DNA of 64,000 bases from Gordionus sp. m RMFG-2023 (GCF_954871325.1 NC_088775.1:16965561-17029560), one strand, 5' to 3'. Shown: positions 48,613 to 60,098, counted from the stretch's first letter. Notes: generated by a model not told the origin, from the letters alone. Program-made: numbers and translations.

Positions 48613-48705
48613 TTTGATTGAACCTTTTCCTTTTTTGTTTGTCACTTTTACTTTTTTGGTCGGACTTTTCCCTGAACCTTTGGGACTTTTCCTTTTTTGA
48701 ATGAG
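48588..48705 (+). repeat. Tandem CTTTTCCTTTTTTG-type repeat
   Basis: Four to five imperfect copies of ACTTTTCCTTTTTTGATTG, about 21-25 bp each, extend the foldback's right tip. Confidence 0.75.
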
Positions 48706-48719
48706 AAACCTTGTATCTA

Positions 48720-50600
48720 TAAATTTTATTGATTTAGAATACATCTGAATTCAATTCTTTAAGAATACATCTGACATTTTTTTATAAAACAAAATACATT
48801 TCAGCATGAATCTCACATACACTCAATTGTAAACTTTAATTCAGTAAAATTAAATTTAACACCCATGCCAAAAAGAAGCCTGTATGGGCATTTTTCACTA
48901 ACCTTTACTGCCCATATGCGTTTAAACATAGAGATAGTTTCTATGTGCCTACAGGTAACTGCATCCTGCCCAAAAATTGGTGGAAGATTCTTCTCATTCT
49001 AAATTAACCCCATATATCTCTTTTTACTCAGTTTGGGTGTGAGAAGTATCAAGCCCAGCTGTTATTTTCAAAAACACAAAAGGGCAAAGTGTTTAAAGAA
49101 TGAATATTGATAATCAGATTTCATACCTTATTTAACACATCTTGTACAAATTATATTTTATTAAGATGAATTTTATTTCTTATTTTAAACTATCATTCAA
49201 ATTATTATTTTATAAAATATGTAAATGCTTTAAATTTCATATCAAATTTTCGTTAAAATTGTAGTTGCAAATTAAAGTTATAATTTAATATAATATAATA
49301 TAAATTTAAAAATTAAAAAAGATTATGATTTTAAATGAATATAAAATTATTATAAATATTTTTAATAATTTTATGTTTTATATAAAATTGGTAGCGCGCT
49401 ACTTCTACTTTCTAAATTAGTAGCGCTACTTCTACTTTCTAAATTAGTAGCGAGCTACCGTTATCGCTATTAAAAAAATATAGCGCGCTTTAGTCGCGAG
49501 ATACCAGATAAATCCTAACAGTCGAAAAAATTTGATAAGCCTTGAGCATGAGTATATTTTACCAAGATTTAGGTATGTCTTAAGTTTAAACCTCAATCAA
49601 GGCTAAGATTGTCGCTTAAAAATTGGGTTGCCTTTTTAGAGTTGACTCAAAACCTGTTTAAAGTGGAACTATTTATCACCACTTGGGTGGAACCTACTCT
49701 ATACTTTAAATACACAAATTTCAATAAATATATTGTTAAATTAAACTTTTTGCTTCCCTATCTTATATGTGGCTATAAAATATATGAAAAGATTTTTTGA
49801 CTATAAAATAATTTTTATTCAAATTTAACACTTTAAAATAATTTTTTGGCTAGGGCATAACCCCCTATTAAAATTTGGAAAGGAATTGAAATTAAAAAAA
49901 TTGGGGGGGGGGGATAAGCCTCCTGCTGATATTATTATTGCATAACAAGTTAGATATATTTTTATTATTTATGCTTCGTATTTACATATAATTTAAATCT
50001 ATATCGGATTTGTGTTATTTATACTTTGCTGCGTATATTTTTAATGGAAAAATATTTAGGCTCTGTGTACATTATGGGAATTCATTATTATTAAGTATAT
50101 GTATCTTTAATATGGGTTTTTTGTAACCCGTATCTGTCCACTCGTTTTACAATTAACTAGTATTTGAGAATTAATTTACAATTGATATTAATTTTACATT
50201 GAGAAGGTCATTGTAAAAAAATATTACACTCATATTAGATATAATTATAGAGTGGCAATTTTTATAATCGTTTTTTTTTGCAAATTTTGTGAGAAAATGA
50301 TGAAACCTAAATCCTTATCATTATTGGTTACTTTTTCATAAGACTGGATTTTAAAAACCGGGAAGAGCATTTGGAACGGCCTTGGCCAGATGAAAACAAA
50401 ATCCTAATCAGGTCGAATCTAAAAAATATCGCCATTGAAGACCTTAAAACAGCATATCACATTAATTGTTATAATTGCAAATATTTTTAATAAAATATCA
50501 TTTAATATATGCCTTTTAATTAAATTTTCAAAGCGAATAATCTTTCTATCGGAGTAGAATAGAATTATATTTAAAAAAATTAAGATTATTTATCATATCA
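48720..50600. other. Intergenic DNA with small repeats, no gene
   Basis: Contains a doubled GCTACTTCTACTTTCTAAAT (49395-49450) flanked by GTAGCGCGCTAC and AGCGCGCT palindromes up to about 49500, and a run of 11 G near 49903. The short frame at 49609-49800 has no recognisable features. Otherwise nothing supportable. Confidence 0.4.
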
Positions 50601-50610
50601 TATGTCATTA

Positions 50611-50990
50611 TTAAAATTTCATAGAATTTTCAAAACTAAAATAATGGTCTTTTTCAACATAAGAGAATGGAATATTTGCCTCGTCCATTATCTCATTATT
50701 TTGAGTTAAGAGGGCTTCATTTAAAAGCACATGTTGCACATATTTTTTCTCATTACATGCTACCCATCAATTTTAAAATAAGGCCCTAAAACCTTTCAAT
50801 TAAAATTGTAAAATGGCATGAGTATGTGGACGTTGTTAGTTTTAGATTGTCTACTAAGAATAACTTATAAACTTAATAGCATTTTTAAAAAACTCAGCAA
50901 AAGTGGAAGCATATTCTTCTAGTTCAATATCATTATCTTCTTCAAAAATATTTATATCTTTTTCACTTTCATAAATACTTATTTTAAAAT
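50611..50990 (-). CDS. Two unrecognised exon-like frames, 3' end of a gene?
   Basis: Two minus-strand frames fit together across a possible intron: about 50990-50865, then 50759-50611. The first carries IFEEDNDIELEEYASTFAEF, the second EKKYVQHVLLNEALLTQNNE and ends FENSMKF then TAA. A GTTATT donor and a GGGTAG acceptor join them in phase (KFI|TCNEKK). The protein is acidic and helical, with non-repetitive composition unusual for chance frames in this DNA. I do not recognise it. No upstream exon was found before the NUP214-like gene's 3' end. It could equally be a transposon remnant. Confidence 0.3.
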
Positions 50991-51220
50991 AAAAAATGGG
51001 AATAAACGGATAAGTTAATTTTTTTCGCTAAATCGGACAAATTTAATATTTAAATAAATTGTTGATTTAACTTTTAAAAAGTATTTGTACTCGTCTAATA
51101 TTGTAATTAAAACAAAATACTTTTTATTTTTTTAGTAATTAAAAAATAAATACTTTCGAAATAATTTAAATAAATACTAAATACAAGAATTCGCATTGTA
51201 ACAAACCTGCTTGGACATAT

Positions 51221-51447
51221 CGTCGTCTGAGAATTAGGTTATTCTTTATCCACTATTTGTCAAAAATGAGTTCTTTTTACATAAATTAATTTTTTATGAT
51301 TATACAAAAATTTTTTAAATATATATAAAATAAGTTAAATTATAGCCAGTATAGGGTTATATAAACAATAGAAACTTAATTTTTTTTATTGCTTTCCTTG
51401 TAAAATTTCAAAAAGTGGAGATGGAATAATCTAATTCTCAGGTGACG
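51221..51447. mobile_element. MITE with CGTCGTCTGAGAATTAG ends
   Basis: The left end CGTCGTCTGAGAATTAG and the right end CTAATTCTCAGGTGACG are inverse with one or two changes. ATAT lies on both sides, compatible with a TA duplication. 227 bp, non-coding. It lies just past the 3' end of the NUP214-like gene. Confidence 0.7.
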
Positions 51448-51519
51448 ATATATATAACATTAATGACTAAATTCGCGACTAATTTAGTCGAGCTAGGAGG
51501 CATTAAAAAAAAGAATTAG

Positions 51520-51525
51520 TTTATT
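51520..51525 (-). terminator. Poly(A) signal candidate for the NUP214-like gene
   Basis: AATAAA on the minus strand about 195 nt past the stop codon at 51720, the first good hexamer I noted there. In such AT-rich DNA this is only a candidate. Confidence 0.4.
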
Positions 51526-51719
51526 TATTTTATAATATACAATTTTAAGATCTTTAAAAAAGCATTTATACAAGGAAATAATTGAAGTTATAAAAACTAA
51601 AAAGTTATAATCACTGATGTTGCCAACAATTATACATTCAAGGGAAGAATAAATTAGGAATAATACACTATACATGCGTTATAGTAAAAGAGTTTCGATT
51701 TCATTCATGGGTATTCAAA

Positions 51720-54700
51720 TCATCGATAAGTCATAAAGGAATCTTTGACCGGTGCCGAAGCAATATTTTGGTTCCCAAAAGTGGGTTGTTGCATTTGTGG
51801 GCTACCGAACCCGGATATTGCTCCAAAGCCAAAAGTATTGGTAGAGAGTGGAGACTGAGAAGAAGAAAAGAAAAAGCTTTGGGCGCCGACGTTGAAACCA
51901 GAGTCAGAAGGACCGGAAGCGAGCTGTGCTAGGGCTGCAAAGCCTGTACCAACCTCATTTGAATTTGAGCTAAAGTCAGGAGATCCAAAGATGGTCGAAG
52001 GTGTAGATGATCCGAATATGTGCTGCGGAGGCGAAACGGAGCCAAAGGCGTAAGAAGATAAGGAAGGTTTAAAACTAGTAAATGTTCCAAGACTAGATTC
52101 GCTGCTTGGGCCATTGAAAGCATCTGGATTTAACACCGACCCAATAGGGCTCAGAGAATTAAGACCGGATCCAAAAGTGGCTCCACCACCGAATATAGGC
52201 GCTGACTGATTAAACAGGTTAGAAAACATGGGAGGTTGAGTTTTAGTGACTGCTAAAGTTAGAGTAGCACTATTAGTTAAGTAATTAGTCGTCACACTTA
52301 AAAAAGAGGCGGGGAAAAGTGATGGACGGGAAAACCCTGGAGCGGCACCGAAAATAGAATTAATGGTATCATTAAAAGTGAATGGGTTGGCAGCTGAGAG
52401 CTCAGTTAAACCCAAAGTGGGTAATTTGGGCTGTTCATCCTTTGCCGTCGTAATAGGAGTGCAGCTCATATCTAGAGGCGACTGGCTAGATTCGGTGGAG
52501 GACTTGTGAGGAGGATGGCTTAATGTCAGTGGTAATTCGGTTTCTTGCATATGAAACAAATATTTTGATTGATCATCTGAATTATTGCTTATATTTTCGG
52601 TGTTAAGAGACAAATTAAATAGTAATCTTGGTTCGCATTTGGAGGTATTTTCGATTTTTTTAGTAGTATTTGTAATTGCAGTCGTTTGTGAATTTGTAAA
52701 TGTGAAAGGTTGGGTTAGAGAGGAAAGAGTAGGAATGATGAGCTCGTTTGAACCTTTCACCTTAAGACTTTCATCAATGGTGTTAGTTAATTTTGGGGGG
52801 AATACTAGTTCCTTGGTCGCAGATATTATAGAAGATAAATTAGATTGGTCCTCAATATTAAATAAATTAGAGACATCATGAGATTGTTGGATGAGTGGAG
52901 CTGTATCAGGGCTAAATTTTTTAAGTGTAAATTTTTCCAATGGAGCAATATAAGACTCGGAAGGGGATGGGGCTATAGATGCACATTTGACAACTAAAAT
53001 TTCCTCTTGTGGTTTAAAAAACAGAGATGGATCACTTAATGCAGGTTGCAAAAAAGAAGAGACTGATAATTTATTGTCGTTAAGTATCTTGTCTCCACTT
53101 TTGACTAATTCACTATTTTTTCCTTGTTCTTCTTTAAGGATCATTGATTGTATATTTGATATAGTGGAACCAGCCATTACCTTGGCCCATTGAGTCCCAT
53201 ATTTACTATTTTCCTTTTTGGCCTTCTTTAATGACCTAAATACAACCTGTGATTTGTAGGAATTTGAGGATTTTATGTCTGCTGATTCAGTAAAAACACG
53301 CCCTAAAATTTTGTCCATACAGCTAAGACCTAATGGCTGGAGATGCTGGGTGAAATGAGGTTTAGCAGATGGTCGTACAGATTTAATCTGAAATAAAAAT
53401 GGGGAAGTTGAGATCAACTGTTCCAAAATTTCCAACGCTAAAGAGGCATTTCGTATAAGTCTGTCGTGGTTTAAGAGGCATTTATAAGTTGCAGATTGCT
53501 GAGATATTTTGAGGCGACACATAAGTTCGTTATTTTCAAAATCAGTCTCTCTGAGTTTCATTGTTATTTTGTTACGTATTTGTACAGCTTTGTCCAGTAT
53601 AGCAGCATATCGTTGTTCTAAATTTGAAATGTAGGACTTTGCCAAATTTATGCATTGGCAATCAGATTTAGTGTAAAAAACATTAGCAGTATCAGACTGG
53701 TTTTTAACTTTCTCAGCTTTAGCTACCGTCTCAAAAACTTTCCCTAACTCCTCTAGTTGGGCAAGCAAGTCTAGCAGTCTACATCTGCCATATTCATCAA
53801 TATGTTGATTAAATTTCTTTATCTCAAAATTGAATTCCATCAATATGTGCCTCCATTCAGCTTCCCAGACATTATTGTTTCCTAAATATTCTTTCATTCC
53901 TAGTGTTGAAAATCTTATAATAGTGCCATCTACATTGTTTAATTTGTTTGAGGATATAGACTCTAATTTTTCTTTCAAGGTGTTAAGCTGATCATGTAAT
54001 TGGCATTTTTCTATTTGTAGTTCTGCAGGTGATGAAGAATCATTATGGTGATAAATAGCAGACTTAAAATTATTAATGGCATGGTCATGAGGCTGATCTG
54101 TCAATGGTTGAATTATGTTTTTAGATTTGTGAGATATCAAATCAAATGTTGTATCATGTAAAGTCTCAGAAGGTGGGGACAAAGATAAAGAAAACAATTC
54201 CTCATTAAGATTGCTTTTGATATCCGGTTTATCTTGATTACCATGAGAAGGTTCAGAAATATTTTTTAGCATGATATCTTGTGGAGTAGATTGCTTTATA
54301 TTATAATTATCTAGCAACTTACCATCTTCAAAAAAAATATCTTTCCTGAAGTCTAATGTTGTCAAGTCTTGTAAAGATTTGTGGTCATCTAGCTTGGGTA
54401 TGTTGTTTTTTAGGATTTCCTGAGGAATATTGATACTAGTTAATCCTTCCCATATGGCTACAATACTAAAAGGGACTAAGTAGCCAGCGTCAGTCATTAC
54501 AAAAAGGATAGGACCAGGAGGGTAACTAATAGAATGAGGAAACAAAATATCACAATGGATGGTGAGGGCTAAAGCAATACCTGTGGCATATACATCCACA
54601 TTATGGGAACCACCAATGTCACACACAGGCAGGACAGCATTGAAGATATCTTCCACTTCTAATAAAGTTAGTCCTTCACATTGTACATCTTTGATAAAGG

Positions 54701-55751
54701 TCAATATTGTGTTATCAGTGTTAGAAACAGCTAATATCATGTCATTCCATGATGGAATTCTTATAAACCATAATAATCTTTGAAATTTGATGTTAGTTTC
54801 AGATTTTGTGTCAAAAAATGGATCTTGATACAATTTTATTTGATCTTGGGAAAGATTGTTTTTACTGATTTGAATATTGGCAAAAATATATTCTTTATTA
54901 TCACTTGTTGATTCTTTTTGGTAGCAAGATAATATATTGTATGTTGAGAGCCATAATAATTTGATAGCGGAAAGGTTTGGAGAAGGTGATGTTATGAATC
55001 TAATAACTTGAAAATTTAGTCCACAATTTTCTTTAACCAATTTCATTTGAAGGATAGATCCATCCTTAGACCCAACAATAAACTGTTTACCTTTAGGACT
55101 CCAGCAAATAGATGTGCAATTATTAGAATTGTTGCAAGTAAAATTTTCTACTATATGGTTAGACTTATTTTCAAATACTATAATATTATTGTATATCAAA
55201 TTCCCATCTGATGTCACAAATATCAAATAAAATGGATCTACAGGATTCCATAAGAGGTCTAATAAATAAATATTATTACCTTGAATGTCAAATTTTTTAA
55301 TGGCTTTAATGATCTGGTATACAGTATTATTTTGGTTAAGGAATTTGCAACATATTTCTTTGAGATCATAATAAAGTATGTGCAAATTAATAGAAGTTTG
55401 AATTTTTCGGATAACACTAATAGCCAAAATTGTATTATTGCTATTGATCGTTATGTGAACAGCTTCAGTAGTAGATTCTGGAATAATATCAAAACTTAGA
55501 TCAATAAGAATGTGCAATGAATTCGAAATTTTTAATTCTTCTTTGGGAATACCAGGTTGCATGAGGACTAAATCATTTGTCTCATAAACTATTAATTCAT
55601 TCAAATTTATTATAAATGTGCAACCATATGTATCGGAGATTGCTAATGATTGAATTATATTGAATTGTGAGACATTTGGTTTAACGATCTTTGATATAGG
55701 GAGGTGCTTAAATTTAAGATTTTCTGTATATTCTGACGGATAACTATCCAT
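51720..55751 (-). CDS. NUP214: NUP214-like FG nucleoporin
   Basis: Cytoplasmic-face nuclear pore subunit; in animals NUP214 anchors NUP88 and the helicase DDX19 for mRNA export. 1343 codons with no intron. Residues 1 to about 430 form a beta-propeller; its clearest match is CWSPKGKQFIVGSKDGSI at 216-233, closely like the NUP214 blade CWSPKGKQLAVG, followed by an LLWLSTYNILSCY-type blade. Residues about 590-800 are heptad-rich (LQIEKCQLHDQLNTLKEKLE, LLDLLAQLEELGKVFETVAK), the coiled-coil part. Ser/Thr/Pro-rich sequence follows. From about 1140 FG motifs appear (IFGAAPGF, PIFGGGATFGSG, HIFGSSTPSTIFGS, NTFGFGAISGFGS, PTFGNQ). It is shorter than the roughly 2090-residue human protein, mainly in the FG tail. 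The start is the first Met of the frame, preceded by AT-rich sequence. Confidence 0.88.
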   Translation of the reverse strand: MDSYPSEYTENLKFKHLPISKIVKPNVSQFNIIQSLAISDTYGCTFIINLNELIVYETNDLVLMQPGIPKEELKISNSLHILIDLSFDIIPESTTEAVHITINSNNTILAISVIRKIQTSINLHILYYDLKEICCKFLNQNNTVYQIIKAIKKFDIQGNNIYLLDLLWNPVDPFYLIFVTSDGNLIYNNIIVFENKSNHIVENFTCNNSNNCTSICWSPKGKQFIVGSKDGSILQMKLVKENCGLNFQVIRFITSPSPNLSAIKLLWLSTYNILSCYQKESTSDNKEYIFANIQISKNNLSQDQIKLYQDPFFDTKSETNIKFQRLLWFIRIPSWNDMILAVSNTDNTILTFIKDVQCEGLTLLEVEDIFNAVLPVCDIGGSHNVDVYATGIALALTIHCDILFPHSISYPPGPILFVMTDAGYLVPFSIVAIWEGLTSINIPQEILKNNIPKLDDHKSLQDLTTLDFRKDIFFEDGKLLDNYNIKQSTPQDIMLKNISEPSHGNQDKPDIKSNLNEELFSLSLSPPSETLHDTTFDLISHKSKNIIQPLTDQPHDHAINNFKSAIYHHNDSSSPAELQIEKCQLHDQLNTLKEKLESISSNKLNNVDGTIIRFSTLGMKEYLGNNNVWEAEWRHILMEFNFEIKKFNQHIDEYGRCRLLDLLAQLEELGKVFETVAKAEKVKNQSDTANVFYTKSDCQCINLAKSYISNLEQRYAAILDKAVQIRNKITMKLRETDFENNELMCRLKISQQSATYKCLLNHDRLIRNASLALEILEQLISTSPFLFQIKSVRPSAKPHFTQHLQPLGLSCMDKILGRVFTESADIKSSNSYKSQVVFRSLKKAKKENSKYGTQWAKVMAGSTISNIQSMILKEEQGKNSELVKSGDKILNDNKLSVSSFLQPALSDPSLFFKPQEEILVVKCASIAPSPSESYIAPLEKFTLKKFSPDTAPLIQQSHDVSNLFNIEDQSNLSSIISATKELVFPPKLTNTIDESLKVKGSNELIIPTLSSLTQPFTFTNSQTTAITNTTKKIENTSKCEPRLLFNLSLNTENISNNSDDQSKYLFHMQETELPLTLSHPPHKSSTESSQSPLDMSCTPITTAKDEQPKLPTLGLTELSAANPFTFNDTINSIFGAAPGFSRPSLFPASFLSVTTNYLTNSATLTLAVTKTQPPMFSNLFNQSAPIFGGGATFGSGLNSLSPIGSVLNPDAFNGPSSESSLGTFTSFKPSLSSYAFGSVSPPQHIFGSSTPSTIFGSPDFSSNSNEVGTGFAALAQLASGPSDSGFNVGAQSFFFSSSQSPLSTNTFGFGAISGFGSPQMQQPTFGNQNIASAPVKDSFMTYR

Positions 55752-56205
55752 ATTTTATTATATTATTATGATAAACATTTTGTAATATGATAAGACATCA
55801 ATCAAATTAACGCTAATAATTTTTTAAAATATTAATGTAAAAGCTTTAGAGAGAGATCTACAAAACCTACAGGCTGGTATCGGCTCAATCATATTTTTTT
55901 CGTAAATGATCTTCCGTAAAGTACTAAAAGTCAGGCCCCGTTCGTCAAATTAAAATTTTAGGGAAAAAAAGGCCGAGAAAGTTAATGTAAAATCAAATAA
56001 GTATTAACTAAAATATTGAATGAAAAGTAAATTGGCATTAATAAATCCATTATATCTCATTTTAACCCTTATACATATTTTTTAAAGCACCATAAGTGTG
56101 AATTGTTATATAATAGTTAAAAATCTTGATATTTCTAAAATTATGAATAGTCAAATTGGATACGCCTATGACTCAAAAAAACTTGTTTTTATAATCGTAG
56201 TATCA
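55752..56205. other. 5' flank of the NUP214-like gene
   Basis: AT-rich upstream region; no further exon, and no promoter element that can be told from background. Confidence 0.35.
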
Positions 56206-56640
56206 GTGGTGTCACTAAGAAGGGGTGCGCAGGGGCTCGAGCCCCCGGAAAATTTTGAATAGCCCCTGTTTTTTTTAATGGCTCCTTAATATCCCTTTGA
56301 ACTAAGAATAAATGTTTTTGATTGCCCCCTAACCGATTTCTTTTATAATTTTATTAAGTAATATATAGATTTAATTTAATTTTTTAAAAATTAATAAAAC
56401 TATCTCAATTTTTATTAAATGAAAACTTAGATTAGATTAATACATATAAAATAAATTATATTTTCACTATGTCTTCCAATCAAATTCTGTATTAAAAATA
56501 GAATTTCAATATGACTCACTAAATATTAATTTAGCAATAACAGTTGAAGCTTATTTAACTTATACTATTTAAATTATTATATAACCCTAATTAAATCTAT
56601 ATTATAATTTTCCGATGTCCTCACTACGTCATCGTGACGT
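56206..56640 (+). mobile_element. hAT terminal fragment, copy 2
   Basis: Begins CAGTGGTGTCACTAAG, then a G/C-rich tip (GGGGCTCGAGCCCC) and GGCTCCTTAATATCCC. It aligns along about 400 bp with the copy at 58691. No transposase. Confidence 0.65.
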
Positions 56641-57393
56641 CATGTCATCGCTACGTATTATTTTTTATATTTTTTATTTGTTGATTTTATTTATTTATTT
56701 TATACAAACAGATGAACCTACCAACAGTCTTAATTTATTTTTAAATAGATTATATTTTTTATTATTTTTAGCGATTATTACTTTTAGCGATTTATCACAT
56801 TTGATTTTGCAAAAATAGATAGATATTTATAAATAATACTGCTTGGATGATGGTTCAACAAGTTAATCATTTTCCTTGAATTCCTGAAATAGGAGTGCCA
56901 TTAATTTAAAAAAATTCTCTAAATAAGTGCACTTTAGGATTTTCATGTGAAACAGGCTGAAGGCTACAGATCATACAAGTATTTTGTAAATCTTCAGGCA
57001 ACTAATCCTTATAACTTATTCACTTATATCTGTTTATTTTCTGAAGTTTAAATATTTAAATAAGAATATTAAATTAAGTTAATTATACTAAATGTTTTAT
57101 CTACTTTATAAATTTAGAATAATAATCTTTAATTAGGTTAAAGTGTTGTGTAAATTTAATCAAGAAAGTGTTAATTAAAAAATAGGAAATTTGAATGCAT
57201 GTTGATCTTATGTGGTTCAAAAACATCATGACCAATGTAAACTGGGTTACTCTTTAACTCTTACTTTCACCAAGTATCATTAAATATCACAAAATTTCAA
57301 GCAACTACTTGATATAAATTGCCTTATTCAATCAAATTCCCCTGTTTTGAAAATTTTAAATATTTGAATAAGTCTATTAAATTGTGTTAAACT
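56641..57393. other. AT-rich DNA, nothing recognised
   Basis: The words AGCGATTATTACTTTTAGCG (56770-56790) recur inverted near 59120-59145, suggesting that both hAT-end copies had shared internal sequence. No gene seen. Confidence 0.4.
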
Positions 57394-57791
57394 CAGAGTT
57401 GTACATTTGCTCAAAATAAAAAGATCTTCAAAGATCTAGATCTTTGAAGATCGTAAAATTTGAAGATCTTTTATTTTTTAAAAATTTTGTGTAACGATCT
57501 TCAAAGATCTTCATGATATTTATTTTTTTACCCTTTTATTAAAAGCCCAGATGTTTTTCAATTTTATTAATATAATATTTCTTTTATGTTTTATACCTCT
57601 CCTCCTGCCTTGATGAAATTTGAAAAACATCTGGGCTTTTAATAAAGGGGTAAAAAAATAAATATCATGAAGATTTTTGAAGATCGTTCGTTACACAAAA
57701 TTTTTAAAAAATAAAAGATCTTCAAATTTTACGATCTTCAAAGATCTTGCTCAAACAAAAATCTTCAAAGAAGATCTTTTGTACAACTCTG
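57394..57791. mobile_element. hAT MITE, nearly perfect long palindrome
   Basis: Ends CAGAGTTGTAC and GTACAACTCTG; exact 8-bp duplication GTTAAACT at 57386-57393 and 57792-57799. The arms pair over about 165 bp and are filled with AAAGATCTTCAAAGATC-like words. A short unpaired centre lies near 57590. Non-coding. The long near-identical arms point to a young or structurally maintained copy. Confidence 0.92.
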
Positions 57792-57799
57792 GTTAAACT

Positions 57800-58690
57800 A
57801 GACTGAATGTCTCATCTATCTCATAAATTAGATTATGAATTATTAAAATTAAGCCAAACTGTTGTGTAACTAAAATTTATAATGATACAATCTAGGATGC
57901 TGTATGGTTTAATTAACACAATGGATTCATTTTAATATAACGGCTACATAGACTTTTATACTACCTGAGGAGTTTAAATAATAAATGTTGCTTTGCTCAA
58001 CCTTATCTTCCAATATAATCTCCGGAGGAAATGAATAACGAGTGCACTCTTATCTTAAAATAGTATATTCTAAACTTAATAAGGAAATACTTATCTAGGT
58101 TAAAATATTATGAAAAATTTTTATAAAATTATTATGAGTTGGACTGGGCTTGGAAAATATTTTTATAAATTATATTGGGCTGAGCTTGGGGAAAATTATG
58201 AGCTTGGACTTTTGATAATTTTTTTATTATTAACTATGGGTCAGACATTGGCCTAAAACAAGTTATTTTTCAGGCCTGGACTCGACCTGATCAAAAAACC
58301 AAGGCCCATGAAAATCTGATTTTTATTGTATCATTATGATTATTTAAATGTTTTATTTCAGTTCTCAGCTACCAAAATTATTATGATCTTTCATTCAGCT
58401 TGGATAAATTTTTCAAAATTATTGACTTTGTACTTTACCTGGGAATTATTTTTAATATTAAATATTATGTATAAATGATCAGTAAATTTGACATATTGGT
58501 ATTATCAAGTAAAAGCTTTAAATTTATTCTTACTCAAACCATAGTATTTTGTCTTAGTTTTAATGGATTGAACCTGGCCTGAAGGGGGGAGGGGGTAAAA
58601 AGAATAAAATTGGATATAATTTCAAATAACAGGTAACATCTAGCATAAATATAAGAAGAAAATTCTCATTCCTCGTCATTTTTGACGGGC
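57800..58690. repeat. Degenerate repeat DNA with GGGCTTGG words
   Basis: 58130-58330 holds GGACTGGGCTTGG, GGGCTGAGCTTGGGG and CAGGCCTGGACTCGACC, of the wording found in some hAT subterminal regions and at 42440-42600. 58655-58690 holds a MULE-MITE terminus (CCTCGTCATTTTTGACGGGC). No gene. Confidence 0.4.
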
Positions 58691-59100
58691 TATCTACCAG
58701 TGGCGTCACTAGGGGGGGGGGGGCGCAGAGGCTCAAGCCCCCTAAAAAATTTGAATAGCCCCCTGAAGCAAAAAAAAATTTTTTTTTAATGGTTCCTTAA
58801 TATCCCCTTAAACTAAAAAGAACTTTTTTTGATTGTCCCCTGTTTATTATAATTCTATTAAGTAATATATAGATTTAATTTTATTATTTAAAAATTATTA
58901 AGACTATCTAAATTTTATTAAATTAGATTAATACATATAAATTATATTTTCACTATGTCAGCTTGCAATCAAATTCTTTGTTAAAAATAAAATATCAATA
59001 CCATGCATAATGTTTAAATATCAATTTAGCATTAACAGTTGAAGTTTAATTGATTTTTATTAATTAAATTATTATATAACCCTAATTAAACAAATATAAA
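58691..59100 (+). mobile_element. hAT terminal fragment, copy 3
   Basis: Begins CAGTGGCGTCACTAGG followed by a 12-G run and GCTCAAGCCCCC. Aligns with 56206-56640 and, inverted, with 44985-45330. No transposase follows. Confidence 0.65.
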
Positions 59101-59189
59101 GGTTCCCGTTCTAAATCGCTAAAGTAATAATCGCTAAAAATTAAAATACCACTAAAAAAATAAAAATTAAAGACAACAAATAGTTATAT

Positions 59190-60098
59190 AAAATACTTAA
59201 TACAAATATAAATCTAAGGGTGAGAATATAATATATTTTAATATATATAATTGATAATAATATTATTAAACATGTGTTTTACAAATTTAATAATTGTTTT
59301 AAATAGCATTAAAAAATTTTATCAATAGTTAAAATACTTAATACAAATATATATCTTAAGGGAGAAATTATAATAAATTTTAGTATATAATTACAAATTA
59401 TATTATTAACAAGGCGTTTTACAAAAATATTTTAAATGGCAATAAAAGATTTTATCAATAGTTATATTCAATACTTAATAACAAATATATATTTTAAGGG
59501 GGATATTATAATAAATTTTAATATATATATATAATAATATTAAGTATGCGTTTTATAAATTTTTAATTATTTTAAAAAGCATTAAAAAATTTTATCAATA
59601 GTTAAAATACTTAATACAAATATATATCTTAAGGGAGAAATTATAATAAATTTTAGTATATAATTACAAATTATATTATTAACAAGGCGTTTTACAAAAA
59701 TATTTTAAATGGCAATAAAAGATTTTATCAATAGTTATATTCAATACTTAATAACAAATATATATTTTAAGGGGGATATTATAATAAATTTTAATATATA
59801 TATATAATATTATTAAGTATGCGTTTTATAAATTTTTAATTATTTTAAAAAGCATTAAAAAATTTTATCAATAGTTAAAATACTTAATACGAATATATAT
59901 CTTAAGGGAGAAATTATAATAAATTTTAGTATATAATTACAAATTATATTATTAACAAGGCGTTTTACAAAAATATTTTAAATGGCAATAAAAGATTTTA
60001 TCAATAGTTATATTCAATACTTAATAACAAATATATATTTTAAGGGGGATATTATAATAAATTTTAATATATATATATAATATTATTAAGTATGCGTT
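59190..60098 (+). repeat. Tandem array, 273-bp unit of two half-units
   Basis: The word GTTAAAATACTTAATAC recurs at 59328, 59601 and 59874, exactly 273 bp apart. Each unit has two related halves of about 136 bp (one with AAGGGAGAAATTATAAT, one with AAGGGGGATATTATAAT). The later units are nearly identical, the first is diverged: a short satellite-like array with dimer structure. Confidence 0.9.

Noticed and set aside
52585-55499. Plus-strand frames opposite the NUP214-like gene
   Set aside because: Antisense shadows of a long conserved frame.
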